64,000 bases of DNA from Archangium gephyra (GTDB lineage: Bacteria; Myxococcota; Myxococcia; Myxococcales; Myxococcaceae), in the NCBI GenBank assembly GCA_003243425.1, contig QFQP01000009.1, forward strand, positions 124,001 to 188,000, in the 5' to 3' direction. The notes under the pieces are model-generated. The model was not told the DNA's origin. It saw only the letters and a list, made by a program, of their open reading frames with translations, and did no database searches. A program made the translations under genes and the position numbers. Of this stretch, positions 8,112-16,636 are shown one piece after another (positions within the stretch are counted from its first letter, which is position 1; every line of letters starts with the position of its first letter).

Positions 8112-9006
8112 TTCCAACCTCCAGAGGTGCTGCGTTGAGTTCATCGAGGCGCGCCTGCAGCCACGCGCCATCGGGCGAAACGGGAATGTCGATGCGGAGT
8201 GAACGCCAGCCAGCCTCAGACGCGATGCCGAGCGATGCCCGCGAACCGTCGACGAAGCAGCCGAACGGTGTGGTGCAACCGCCCTCGAGAATTCGCAGGA
8301 AGTCGCGTTCGAGCCCGGTCGCGCGCCCCGTGTGGGCGTGGTCGATTCTCGACAGCACGTCGCGCGTCGCGTCGTCGTCGGCGCGGCATTGAACGGCGAC
8401 GGCGCCCTGCCCCGGCGCGCACTGCCAACGAACCGGGTTCAGGCGGAACACCGCGAACGCCGAGAGATCGAGCGCCAGCCGCGTGACACCGGCCTCCGCG
8501 AGCACGATCGCGTCGTACTGACCGTCAGCGAGCTTCTGCACGCGCGTGGGCACGTTGCCTCGCAGCGGCTGCGCCGAGAGCGACGGCCCGAAGTGCCTCA
8601 GCAGCGACTCCCGGCGAAGCGACGAGCTGCCGACGCGGCCTCCCGATTTCACCGGAATCACTTGCGTGTCGTCGACAGACCCCGGTCTGACGAGCACGAG
8701 ATCCGCCGCGGGCGCGCGCTCCAACACTGCGCCGAGCACGAGCCCCGCCGGCATGCGCGTCGGCAGATCCTTGAGCGAGTGCACCGCCCAGTCGATCTCC
8801 TTCGCGTGGAGCGCCGCTTCGAGTTCCTGCGTGAAGAAGCCCTTCTCGAGCTTCCCGACGAGCCGCGCCGACTGATCGATGTCTCCCTGCGTGGTGATGA
8901 TGCGCTCACCACTCTCGACACCGCGCGCCGCGAGCAGCGCTGCCACGTGCCGCGTCTGCCAGAGCGCCAGCGCTGAACCGCGCGTACCGGCGATGAACCG
9001 CTTCAT
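8086..9006 (-). CDS. hemC: Hydroxymethylbilane synthase (porphobilinogen deaminase)
   Basis: This enzyme polymerises four porphobilinogens into hydroxymethylbilane. The 306-residue protein starts 'KRFIAGTRGSALALWQT' and has the substrate loop 'VHSLKDLPT' and the arginine-rich 'GSSSLRRESLL'. The dipyrromethane-cofactor cysteine is C244 in 'ILEGGCTTPFG'. The length is normal for the family. Its ATG overlaps the hemA stop by 4 bases, so translation is likely coupled. Confidence 0.97.
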   Translation of the reverse strand: MKRFIAGTRGSALALWQTRHVAALLAARGVESGERIITTQGDIDQSARLVGKLEKGFFTQELEAALHAKEIDWAVHSLKDLPTRMPAGLVLGAVLERAPAADLVLVRPGSVDDTQVIPVKSGGRVGSSSLRRESLLRHFGPSLSAQPLRGNVPTRVQKLADGQYDAIVLAEAGVTRLALDLSAFAVFRLNPVRWQCAPGQGAVAVQCRADDDATRDVLSRIDHAHTGRATGLERDFLRILEGGCTTPFGCFVDGSRASLGIASEAGWRSLRIDIPVSPDGAWLQARLDELNAAPLEVGNDWLTRRV

Positions 9007-10067
9007 GACGTTGCCTCACGGGTGCGTTGAATGAGTTTGTGGGTGAAGGCGCTGACGGCACGGCGAACGCGCCGCGCCTCGGCGGGAGACAACCCGGTCA
9101 GGAGCGACGGGAGTTCCTGATTCAGGAACTGCGCGCGCTCGGCATCGATCGCCGCGAGCGCTTGCGACGGCGCGCGCACCTGCAGCCCTGCACTCAGCGC
9201 GGTGGCTGAATCACTGACGAGCTGTTCGAGGCGCTCACGCTCTTCATCTTCGAGCGCCCGTTCGGGGCGCGACAACAACGCATCGAGCCCGACGACGCTC
9301 CAACCGCTGGCCACCCGCACCTGCGGAGGAGAACCGGTGTCGACGCAGAAGCCCGCGTGCTCCGGGAGCTCGAGCCACGCGTGCGCAGCGCCCGTGCACA
9401 CCACCACGGCGTCGAAGCGGCGCGCGCGGAGGTGAAACTCGTCCATCGTCTGGCGCGTCCACGTGGTGACGTCCCAGCCGCTCACGAGCTTCAGCCCGCG
9501 CTCCATCGCCAGACCGAAGTCACCGCGACCGATGACGGCCACCGAGCGAACGCCGCGTTCCTGGAGCACCTCGCGGACCAGCGTTTGAACGCCCAGGCCC
9601 CGCGAAGCCGGAACTGCGTCGCGGCGGAGATGAATGAGGCGCTCGACGTGCTTCCACACGTGCCGCAGACGACGGTCGGACATGCCGCTGGCGCGCGCGT
9701 GCTCGAACGAACGCAGCACCTGACGACCCACCGCGCCTTCACCTTCAGCGACTGAATCGAGCCCCACGGCGACGCGCAGCAGGTAGTTGACGGCCGACGC
9801 ACCGGCACGCACCGTCAGCGTCGACGGCTCGAGCTCGGGAAGCCGTGCTGCGAGTGCGGACCGCAGCAGGTTGCCGGCCCACTCCGGTTGATCGGCGGTG
9901 AGCACCCACTCGGTGCGCGAACAGGTCGAGATGCACGCCGCGCCTGCGACGTAGCCCGACTCGCGCAAGGAACTGAGCGGCTCGGCCGCGACCTCACTCA
10001 AGCGGGCGCGAACCAGCGTGCTCGCGGAACGCCACGACGCGCCGACGACGGCGATCGACGGGCTCAT
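9003..10067 (-). CDS. hemA: Glutamyl-tRNA reductase, short divergent form
   Basis: This enzyme reduces glutamyl-tRNA(Glu) to glutamate-1-semialdehyde, the first committed C5 step. The 354-residue protein has the catalytic cysteine in 'ISTCSRTEW' (C49; the usual motif is STCNRTE) and the helix 'VGLDSVAEGEGAVGRQVL'. A weak Rossmann segment 'VAVIGRGDFGLAM' and a C-terminal helical dimerisation region follow. It is shorter than the roughly 400-450 residues usual for the family, and the NADPH domain looks reduced. Position between hemC and the protoporphyrinogen oxidase, with 4-base overlaps on both sides, supports the call. Confidence 0.9.
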   Translation of the reverse strand: MSPSIAVVGASWRSASTLVRARLSEVAAEPLSSLRESGYVAGAACISTCSRTEWVLTADQPEWAGNLLRSALAARLPELEPSTLTVRAGASAVNYLLRVAVGLDSVAEGEGAVGRQVLRSFEHARASGMSDRRLRHVWKHVERLIHLRRDAVPASRGLGVQTLVREVLQERGVRSVAVIGRGDFGLAMERGLKLVSGWDVTTWTRQTMDEFHLRARRFDAVVVCTGAAHAWLELPEHAGFCVDTGSPPQVRVASGWSVVGLDALLSRPERALEDEERERLEQLVSDSATALSAGLQVRAPSQALAAIDAERAQFLNQELPSLLTGLSPAEARRVRRAVSAFTHKLIQRTREATS

Positions 10068-11389
10068 GAGGCGACCTCCAGCCTGCGGGGAAGTTGGCCG
10101 TCGACCAATTCAGCGGCGGCGAAGCCAGCGGCCAGGGCGTCCTTCATCGCTGCGGCTCCGCAGTAGCCGCCGGCGAGCGCGATGGGCCGCGACGAGAGCT
10201 CGCTCCGGATTCGAGCGAGCGCTGCGCGGTGACCGACCTTTGGCTGAAACACGGCGTGCGGCCACCGAACCACGCGCTGCACGTCACCCATCTTCCCGCC
10301 GGTGAGCTTCGTGAGGTCGGCTCGAGCGCCGGCGATCAGCTCTTCGTCGGAGCGCTGCGCGCGCGCGCGCTGCAACGCCCCGCCGATGAACGTCGAGAAG
10401 CGCCGCGGCGCTTCGTCGAGCAGGTCGCCCACGAACAGCGTGCCGAGCGCGAAGAGCGCTTCGATGGGCGCAGCCAGATAGCCGAACCCGCGCGGCAGGC
10501 GTGACTCACCCGGCGTGCGCTCCGACCACTGCACGAGCGAGAGCGGCGCCATGTCGAACTGCGCGAGTTCAGCGGCGACCCGCGGCAGCACCGGCTGCAA
10601 CAACTTCGCCGCGACGTGCGGTTCCGTCGCCACCACCACCGCGGCTGCGCGCAGTGAATCGACCCGCACACCACCGCGGTCGAACTCGATGCGTTCGACG
10701 TTCACGCCGAGGCGATGCGGGAGCTTCTGCGCCGCGCGCTGACCGATGACCGAGAAGCCGTTGCGAAAGGTGAACGTCCCCGCGCGACCGCTCTTCGGGG
10801 CGGCCAGCAACGCGCGGATGACCCCACCGTGCTTCGACTCGGCGTCGAGCAGCGCGGGGAAGCACGACGCCGCCGACAGCGCGTTCAAGTCACCTGCGAA
10901 CACCCCGGTCAGCACTGCGGCGAATACGTGTTCGACCATGTCGCGACCAAAGCGGCGCTCGAGCAACGCCTGGAGCGACTCGTCTCCGGTGACCGCGTGC
11001 GTCGAACGCTGCGTGTATTCGCGCAGCGCGGCCACCTTGTCGTTCCACGAGAAGGCGCGCGTCGAGAGCACGCTGAGCGGGTTCGGCTTGAGCCCCCGCA
11101 GCCTGCCGTCGCGAACGAGGTAGCGCGCCGAAGACACGGGGCTCAACTTCGAGACCTCGTCTTCGAGGCCCAACAACGCCAGCAAGCGCCAGAACGGCGC
11201 CGCGCGACCGTTGAAGCTCGTCGGTCCGTCCGGGAAGAGGCCGGCGGCGGTGCGCGTCGAGTTCGCCTTTCCACCGAGCTGCGTCGACTGCTCCAACAGC
11301 ACCACGCTCCGCCCGAGCCGCTGCAGCTCGAGCGCCGATGCGAGGCCGGCGAGACCACCGCCAACCACGATCACATCGGCATCAGCCAT
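10064..11389 (-). CDS. hemY: FAD-dependent protoporphyrinogen oxidase (HemY/HemG type)
   Basis: This enzyme oxidises protoporphyrinogen IX to protoporphyrin IX. The 441-residue flavoprotein begins with the dinucleotide-binding signature 'ADVIVVGGGLAGLASALEL', followed by 'LLEQSTQLGGKANS'. The C-terminal 'IALAGGYCGAAAMKDALAAG' is the usual FAD-binding end. I chose ATG 11389 because a GAGGTGG lies just upstream and the fold starts at once; the longer ORF to 11407 adds only six residues. The start overlaps the hemE stop by 8 bases and the end overlaps hemA by 4. It could be a relative such as HemQ-pathway HemY (coproporphyrinogen oxidase), so the exact substrate is not certain. Confidence 0.9.
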   Translation of the reverse strand: MADADVIVVGGGLAGLASALELQRLGRSVVLLEQSTQLGGKANSTRTAAGLFPDGPTSFNGRAAPFWRLLALLGLEDEVSKLSPVSSARYLVRDGRLRGLKPNPLSVLSTRAFSWNDKVAALREYTQRSTHAVTGDESLQALLERRFGRDMVEHVFAAVLTGVFAGDLNALSAASCFPALLDAESKHGGVIRALLAAPKSGRAGTFTFRNGFSVIGQRAAQKLPHRLGVNVERIEFDRGGVRVDSLRAAAVVVATEPHVAAKLLQPVLPRVAAELAQFDMAPLSLVQWSERTPGESRLPRGFGYLAAPIEALFALGTLFVGDLLDEAPRRFSTFIGGALQRARAQRSDEELIAGARADLTKLTGGKMGDVQRVVRWPHAVFQPKVGHRAALARIRSELSSRPIALAGGYCGAAAMKDALAAGFAAAELVDGQLPRRLEVAS

Positions 11390-12425
11390 GCGCCGCCACC
11401 TCGTCACACAGCGCGCTCACCGTTTCCGGCGGCGTGTCTTTGTGAATGCCGTGGCCGAGGTTGAAGATGCAGCGCGTGCCGTTCTCGGCCTCGCGCATCT
11501 TCGCGATGATCGCTCGCACCGCCGCGCGCGTGGGCTCTGCACCGGACAGCAGGAGCGCGGGGTCCAGGTTTCCCTGCAGCACGTGACGCGGGTAGCGGGC
11601 GCGCGCGTCGCGCCAGTCCATGCGCCAGTCGAGCGAGAAGCCGTCGACGTCGGCTTCACCGAGCACCGGCAACAGGTGCTGACCGCCCCGCGCGAACAAC
11701 ATCACGCGACGCCCGCGTGCGCGCAGCGGCCCGGTGATGCGGCGAAGCGCCGGAAGGCAGAAGCGCGCGTACGTCTCGGCGTCGAGCAGGCCGCCCCAGG
11801 TGTCGAACAACTGCACCACGTCGGCGCCGGCGTCGCACTGCGCGTCGAGGTACTCGGCGGTCACGTCGGCGAGCGTCGCCAGCGCCTTCTCGGCGAGCGC
11901 CGGGTCGCGGTGCAGCAGCGTGCGCGCCTCGAGGAAGTCGTCGCTGCCACCGCCTTCGACGCAGTACGAGAACAGCGTGAACGGAGCGCCGGCGAAGCCG
12001 AAGATTCCGTAGCCATCTCCCAGCGTCTGCTTGAGGTGCGCGACCGCGTTCGACACGAACTTCAACCGCTCGCCGGTGCCTCGCACCTGCCACGCGGCGA
12101 GATCGGCCGACGTGCGCAGGCGCTTTTCGAGCTGCGGGCCTTCGCCCTTTCCGAACGTGACGTTGAGCCCCAGCGCCTGCGGCACCACGAGGATGTCCGA
12201 GAACACGATCGCTGCGTCGAGCTTGAAGCGCGCGAGCGGCTCCAGCGCGACCTTCGTCGTCAGTTCGGGTGAATGGCAGAGCTCCCAGAATGACGCCTTC
12301 TTCCGCACCTCCCGGTATTCGGGGAGGTAGCGGCCGGCCTGGCGCATCAGCCACACGGGTGGGCGATCAACTGGCGCACCGTTCAACGCAGCGAGGAATC
12401 GCGCTCGGGAATTCATCGGCGGCAT
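11382..12425 (-). CDS. hemE: Uroporphyrinogen decarboxylase
   Basis: This enzyme decarboxylates uroporphyrinogen III to coproporphyrinogen III. The 347-residue protein has the N-terminal signature 'PPVWLMRQAGRYLPEYR' and the second signature 'FAGAPFTLFSYCVEG', with 'FNLGHGIHKDTP' at the C-terminus. It is the first gene of the minus-strand haem operon. The start may be ATG 12425 or ATG 12416; neither has a clear Shine-Dalgarno. It is divergent from hemD, leaving roughly 85-95 bases for the shared promoter region if hemD starts at 12511. Confidence 0.97.
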   Translation of the reverse strand: MPPMNSRARFLAALNGAPVDRPPVWLMRQAGRYLPEYREVRKKASFWELCHSPELTTKVALEPLARFKLDAAIVFSDILVVPQALGLNVTFGKGEGPQLEKRLRTSADLAAWQVRGTGERLKFVSNAVAHLKQTLGDGYGIFGFAGAPFTLFSYCVEGGGSDDFLEARTLLHRDPALAEKALATLADVTAEYLDAQCDAGADVVQLFDTWGGLLDAETYARFCLPALRRITGPLRARGRRVMLFARGGQHLLPVLGEADVDGFSLDWRMDWRDARARYPRHVLQGNLDPALLLSGAEPTRAAVRAIIAKMREAENGTRCIFNLGHGIHKDTPPETVSALCDEVAAHG

Positions 12426-12510
12426 GAATGCAGGCCGCCACCACCGGCCGTGTCACAACTCCGTCATGCGACTGTTTGCACGCGGGAGGCTCACGTGTGA
12501 TGTCAGCGCC

Positions 12511-13206
12511 GTGACGACCACCTGGTTCATCACGCGTGAGAAGGAAGACGCCGAAGCCGATTGCGCGTCACTCCGCCTTCGCGGGCTCGACGCGATTCCG
12601 ATGCCGTGCGTGACCACCACCTTGCTCCCCTGGCCGTGGAACGACGCCGAGGCGGACACCATGACCGTGTTCACCAGCCGGCGCGCGGTCGACTCGTGGC
12701 TGCAGACCAACACCCATCTGTCGCGCGTCGCGGCCACCGCGCCGGCGACCTCGAGGCTGCTCGATCGCTCGGGCATTCAGGTACAGCTCGAGACCGAAGG
12801 TGGCGCCATCGCGCTGGCCGAAGCCATTCTCGCGGGGCGGCGACCGGCGCGTATCCGCTACCCCACCAGCAACATCGGCCTCGAGGCCGTCGAACAGAAC
12901 GTCGCCGTCTCGATGCTGGCCGAGATCCCCGTCGATCGGCAGCTCGCCTACGAGGTGCATGCCCCTGCGGAGCTCCCGCGGTCGACGGCGGCGCTGCACC
13001 GCGCGCCCTACGGCCTGGTGTTCGCGAGCCCCTCCGCCATTCGCCACTTTCTGCGCCACGCGCTCGAGGCACCGCCCGCGCAGCACGTGGTGTGCTTCGG
13101 TCAATCGACGTTGCGCGCGTGGGAGCGCGCGCGACCTCCCGAGTGGCCCGCGGCGACGTTCACGCGAAATCTCCACGCCACCGTTCTCGAGGTCAGCGCC
13201 CGATGA
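12511..13206 (+). CDS. hemD: Uroporphyrinogen-III synthase
   Basis: This enzyme cyclises hydroxymethylbilane with D-ring inversion. HemD proteins are poorly conserved. The evidence is the N-terminal 'TTTWFITREKEDAEA' (the '(L/I)xTRP'-like start), 'TVFTSRRAVDSWL' (FTS motif), 'YGLVFASPSAIRHFL' (the S/ASP region) and the position directly before hemB. The product is about 231 residues. I chose GTG 12511 because it aligns with family N-termini. The frame is open to ATG 12424, with another ATG at 12466, but those residues look non-homologous. TGTGAT lies 9 bases before the GTG and may be a -10. It overlaps hemB by 4 bases. Confidence 0.85.
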   Translation: MTTTWFITREKEDAEADCASLRLRGLDAIPMPCVTTTLLPWPWNDAEADTMTVFTSRRAVDSWLQTNTHLSRVAATAPATSRLLDRSGIQVQLETEGGAIALAEAILAGRRPARIRYPTSNIGLEAVEQNVAVSMLAEIPVDRQLAYEVHAPAELPRSTAALHRAPYGLVFASPSAIRHFLRHALEAPPAQHVVCFGQSTLRAWERARPPEWPAATFTRNLHATVLEVSAR

Positions 13207-14156
13207 TGCGACTCCGCCGCCTTCGTCAGTCGCCTGCCATCCGCGCGCTCTTCGCCGAGACGCAGGTCACGCTTCGAAACCTCGTGCAGCCCTACTTCGT
13301 GGTCTCGGGCCAGGGCGTGAAGCGCGAGACGCGGCCCGGCTATGGGCTCTGGCAGATCTCCGCCGACAGGTTGCGTGAAGAGGTGGTGCCGCTCGCGCGC
13401 GCCGGCGTCGGCGGCGTGATGCTGTTCGGCGTTCCCGACTTCAAACGCGACGACGGCCAGGAACTCGAGAAGCAGCTCGAGCCGCTCCGCCAGGCGATCC
13501 TCGAGGTGAAGGCCGCCGCGCCCGAGCTGCCGCTGTTCACCGACGTGTGCCTCTGCGCGTTCACCACGCACGGCCACTGTGGCCTCGTGGAAGGCAACAC
13601 CATCGTCAACGACGCCAGCGTGAAGGTGCTCGCCGAGATGTCGGTGCACTTCGCGAAGTGGGGCGTCGACTTCGTCTGCCCGAGCGACATGATGGACGGC
13701 CGCATTCGCGCCATTCGCCGCGCGCTCGACGAGAGCGGCCACGTGAACACCTCGATCTTGAGCTACGCGATCAAGATGGCGAGCGCGTTCTACGGGCCGT
13801 TCCGTGAAGCGGCGCACTCGGCCCCGAACTTCGGAGATCGAAAGTCGTACCAGATGCCCGCGCACAACCGCCGCGAGGCGCGCCGCGAGCTGCTGCTCGA
13901 CGTGGAAGAAGGCGCCGACGCCTTGTTGGTGAAGCCCGCCATGAGCAACCTCGACCTCCTTCGCGACGCGCGCGAGGCGACCGACGTGCCGCTCTTCGCG
14001 TACCAGGTGTCAGGCGAGTACGCGATGCTCAAGGCCTCGGGTGAGGCGGGCCTGATCGACTTCGACCGCGCCCTCGAAGAGTCGCTGGTGTCCATTCGCC
14101 GCGCCGGGGCAGACGTCATCGTGACGTACGCGGCACGACCGTGGGCCCTGCGCTGA
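13203..14156 (+). CDS. hemB: Porphobilinogen synthase (delta-aminolevulinate dehydratase), zinc type
   Basis: This enzyme condenses two 5-aminolevulinates to porphobilinogen. The 317-residue product has three zinc-ligand cysteines in 'CLCAFTTHGHC' (C116, C118, C126), the motif 'CPSDMMDGRI', and Schiff-base lysines in 'SYAIKMAS' (K191) and 'LLVKPAMSN' (K244). The frame is open far upstream to 12561, but that is out-of-frame hemD. The ATG at 13203 overlaps the hemD stop (ATGATGA), so hemD-hemB is a coupled pair diverging from the main haem operon. Confidence 0.97.
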   Translation: MMRLRRLRQSPAIRALFAETQVTLRNLVQPYFVVSGQGVKRETRPGYGLWQISADRLREEVVPLARAGVGGVMLFGVPDFKRDDGQELEKQLEPLRQAILEVKAAAPELPLFTDVCLCAFTTHGHCGLVEGNTIVNDASVKVLAEMSVHFAKWGVDFVCPSDMMDGRIRAIRRALDESGHVNTSILSYAIKMASAFYGPFREAAHSAPNFGDRKSYQMPAHNRREARRELLLDVEEGADALLVKPAMSNLDLLRDAREATDVPLFAYQVSGEYAMLKASGEAGLIDFDRALEESLVSIRRAGADVIVTYAARPWALR

Positions 14157-14164
14157 CTCGCCGG

Positions 14165-14170
14165 TAGAGT
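14165..14170 (+). promoter_or_regulatory. Putative -10 element of a leaderless transcript (SDR gene)
   Basis: TAGAGT lies 8 bases before the ATG at 14179. There is no Shine-Dalgarno between them. The arrangement matches five other plus-strand gene starts in the window. Confidence 0.4.
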
Positions 14171-14178
14171 CCGCGCCC

Positions 14179-14967
14179 ATGACAACTCCCGTCGCCGTCA
14201 TCACCGGAGCCAGCAGCGGCATTGGCCGCGCCCTCGCGCAGCGCCTCGACGGCGAGGGCTACGACCTCGTGCTCTGCGACGTGAACGAGCCGGGGCTGCG
14301 TGAGACCCAGGCCCTGCTCAAGCGTGGCTCGCAGCGGGTGACGCTCGACGTCTCGCGCCGCGCCGACGTGCAGGCCATGGCCGCCGACGTCATCGCTACG
14401 CACGGCCGCGTCGACCTCGTCATCAACAACGCCGGCGTGAGCGTCGACTGCAGCATCGCCGAGGTCGGCTACGACGACTTCGAGTGGCTCTTCGGCATCA
14501 ACTTCTGGGGTGTGGTCTACGGAACCAAGGCGTTCCTCCCCACGATGCTGGAGCAGAAGTCGGGCACCATCGTGAACATCTCGAGCGTCTTCGGGCTGAT
14601 GGCCTACCCGCGTCAGGGCACCTACAACGCGTCGAAGTTCGCGGTGCGTGGCTTCACCGAGGCGCTGTGGTTCGAGCTCGAAGGCACCGGCGTGGAAGCC
14701 GTGAGCGTTCACCCCGGCGGCATCAAGACCAACATCGTTCGCAGCGCGCGCGTGAAGGCCGAGGCGCGCGACAAGCTGGTGACCGACTTCGACAAGATGG
14801 CGCGCACCTCACCCGAGCAGGCCGCGGAGACCATCATGCGCGGGGTGTACGAGAAGAAGCGCCGCGTGCTCATCGGCGCAGACGCGCACGCCATTTCGTT
14901 GCTGTCGCGGCTGATGCCCGATTCGTATCCATCGGTGGTGCGTTCGATCGACAAGCGGGTGCGGTGA
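14179..14967 (+). CDS. Short-chain dehydrogenase/reductase (classical SDR)
   Basis: The 262-residue classical SDR has the nucleotide-binding motif 'ITGASSGIGRALAQRL', 'INNAGVS' (NNAG), the catalytic serine in 'VNISSVFG', and the YxxxK pair in 'YNASKFAVRGF'. D39 in 'LVLCDVNEPGL' after the second beta strand suggests NAD(H) preference. The substrate is unknown. It is followed immediately (0-base gap) by the 160-residue hypothetical gene, so the two are probably co-transcribed. Confidence 0.9.
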   Translation: MTTPVAVITGASSGIGRALAQRLDGEGYDLVLCDVNEPGLRETQALLKRGSQRVTLDVSRRADVQAMAADVIATHGRVDLVINNAGVSVDCSIAEVGYDDFEWLFGINFWGVVYGTKAFLPTMLEQKSGTIVNISSVFGLMAYPRQGTYNASKFAVRGFTEALWFELEGTGVEAVSVHPGGIKTNIVRSARVKAEARDKLVTDFDKMARTSPEQAAETIMRGVYEKKRRVLIGADAHAISLLSRLMPDSYPSVVRSIDKRVR

Positions 14968-15450
14968 ATGGCCGCGAAGAAGAAGCAGAAGAAGAACGAC
15001 GCCCTCGAGCGCGAGCTCTCGAAGCTGGTGGCGCGGCTGTCGAAGCCCGGCGTGGAACGCTGGGAGGCCGATTCAGCGCGCGTGCGTCACCTGCTGTCGC
15101 TCGACGCAGCGCGCGTGATGCGGCGCCTGACCACCAAGCAGGACGAAGCGGTGTCGCTCTTCAGCCGGCTGCGAACGCGGAACGCGCTCATCGAGCTGTG
15201 TAGCAGTGACTTCACCACCGCCACGTTCAGCGACCTCGCGCGCCTCGACCCCGGGGCGCAGACCGCGGTGCAGCAGTTCCACGACCTGCTCCACGAGCTG
15301 CGTTGGTACGTCAGCTACACCGAAGACATGCCGAGCGCGGTGAAGACCACCGTCGCGCAGTACGTGCGAAGGCTCGACGAGCTCCACCACGTCATCAACG
15401 TGACGCTGGGGCCGCCGGAGGCGCAGGGGCATCGCGTCGTGCAGGGCTGA
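14968..15450 (+). CDS. Conserved-looking hypothetical protein with lysine-rich N-terminus
   Basis: The 160-residue soluble protein starts with a basic stretch ('AAKKKQKKNDALERE') followed by mostly alpha-helical sequence. No catalytic motif, signal or membrane segment is visible and I do not recognise a family. Its ATG follows the SDR stop directly, so the two genes are co-transcribed. Its 3' end overlaps the convergent membrane-protein gene by 56 bases. GC-rich third positions support real coding. Confidence 0.6.
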   Translation: MAAKKKQKKNDALERELSKLVARLSKPGVERWEADSARVRHLLSLDAARVMRRLTTKQDEAVSLFSRLRTRNALIELCSSDFTTATFSDLARLDPGAQTAVQQFHDLLHELRWYVSYTEDMPSAVKTTVAQYVRRLDELHHVINVTLGPPEAQGHRVVQG

Positions 15451-16636
15451 GCCAGGTCGACAAGACCAGCAGCGCGGCGCACGGCCACAGCTGAAGCAGC
15501 AGCCGATTGAGCAGCGTGCCGTTGTCGGCGAACACGCGCACGCGCTCGGGCCCCGCGAGGATCGCGAAGAACGTCACCACGAAGAGCCCGACGAGCGTCA
15601 CCCGCAGCCCGCGCGCCATCGGTGAACCTCCAGCCAGGACAGCGGCGGCGAACGTGAGCGCCCAGAACACGCCCCAGGAATGGAGGTCGAAGAGGTGCTT
15701 GCCGAGCAGCGCCAGCAGGTGCGGCGCTTCGGACCAGGCCGGCAGGTTCACGCTGTGATCGAAGACGCCGATTTCGTGAACGCGCAGCAGCACCTTCCAG
15801 GTGCCGGCGGTGATCAACGCGGCGAGCGCCGGCAGCGCGAACCGCCAGCGCCTCCAGCCGTGGGTGAGCAACGCCGCGAACGAGGCCGCGAACACGTGCA
15901 GCAGGCCTTCGTCTTTGAACGCCGCGAGCACCACGCCGAGCAGCACCGCGATGAACGGCGGCCGGTCATGGCTGCGCACCAGGCAGACCGCGAGCGCGGC
16001 GCTGAGCAGACCGACGGGGAGATCGACGTAGGTCGAGCGCAGGTGCACCCAGATGAGCGGCGAGGCAAACACCACCGCCAGGCCGATGATCGACACGGGC
16101 TCTTCGCGCCACACTTCGATGAGCGTCGCCACGCACACCAGCATCAACAGGCTGCCCGAGAGCGTGTCGGCGTCGATGTCGTCGGCGTGCAACGAGAGCC
16201 AGCCGATCGCCGAAGGCCACAGCGGCGGGTAGCCGGTGGGCAACACGTTCAACGAGGCATCGAGCGCGGCGCGAACGCCTTCGCCGAAGCCGACGGCCTC
16301 GAGACGCGCCTTCGCGATCCACACGAATTCGTCCCACTGCGTCGGCACCCACGGCCTGGCGAGCACCAGCGCCGAGAGCAGCAGGAAGCCGACGACCTCG
16401 CCACGGCGCAGCGGCAGGGGGTCGGGCAGCGGCGTGAGCCCCGCGCGCGAGACGACGAACAACGCCACGGCGAGAACCAGCCCCGCCCAGCCGAGCGACG
16501 CGCAGTAGGCGGCGACGATCGCGAACCACACCGACGAGGGCCGCGCGATGGCCTGCTTCAGCGACACCCGCGTGGTGACCACCCGAAGCAGCGAGCCGAC
16601 GAGGTGCAGCAACAACAACCCCAGCAGCGCGATCAC
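15395..16636 (-). CDS. Polytopic GT-C-like membrane glycosyltransferase
   Basis: The 413-residue protein has about ten hydrophobic helices. A loop after the first helices carries 'WDEFVWIAKARLEAVG', whose acidic residues resemble the loop-1 Asp/Glu of GT-C (ArnT/PMT-like) enzymes. These move sugars from polyprenyl phosphates at the periplasmic side. I chose GTG 16636 because it overlaps the upstream stop in a GTGA and has GAGG 6 bases upstream (16643-16646 on the plus strand). The longer ORF to 16816 is the antisense of the upstream gene. Function at family level is only probable. Confidence 0.6.
   Translation of the reverse strand: MIALLGLLLLHLVGSLLRVVTTRVSLKQAIARPSSVWFAIVAAYCASLGWAGLVLAVALFVVSRAGLTPLPDPLPLRRGEVVGFLLLSALVLARPWVPTQWDEFVWIAKARLEAVGFGEGVRAALDASLNVLPTGYPPLWPSAIGWLSLHADDIDADTLSGSLLMLVCVATLIEVWREEPVSIIGLAVVFASPLIWVHLRSTYVDLPVGLLSAALAVCLVRSHDRPPFIAVLLGVVLAAFKDEGLLHVFAASFAALLTHGWRRWRFALPALAALITAGTWKVLLRVHEIGVFDHSVNLPAWSEAPHLLALLGKHLFDLHSWGVFWALTFAAAVLAGGSPMARGLRVTLVGLFVVTFFAILAGPERVRVFADNGTLLNRLLLQLWPCAALLVLSTWLSPARRDAPAPPAAPASR

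Noticed and set aside
12424..12511. hemD starting at ATG 12424, overlapping the hemE start codon
   Set aside because: The extra 29 residues do not resemble HemD and would leave no room for divergent promoters.
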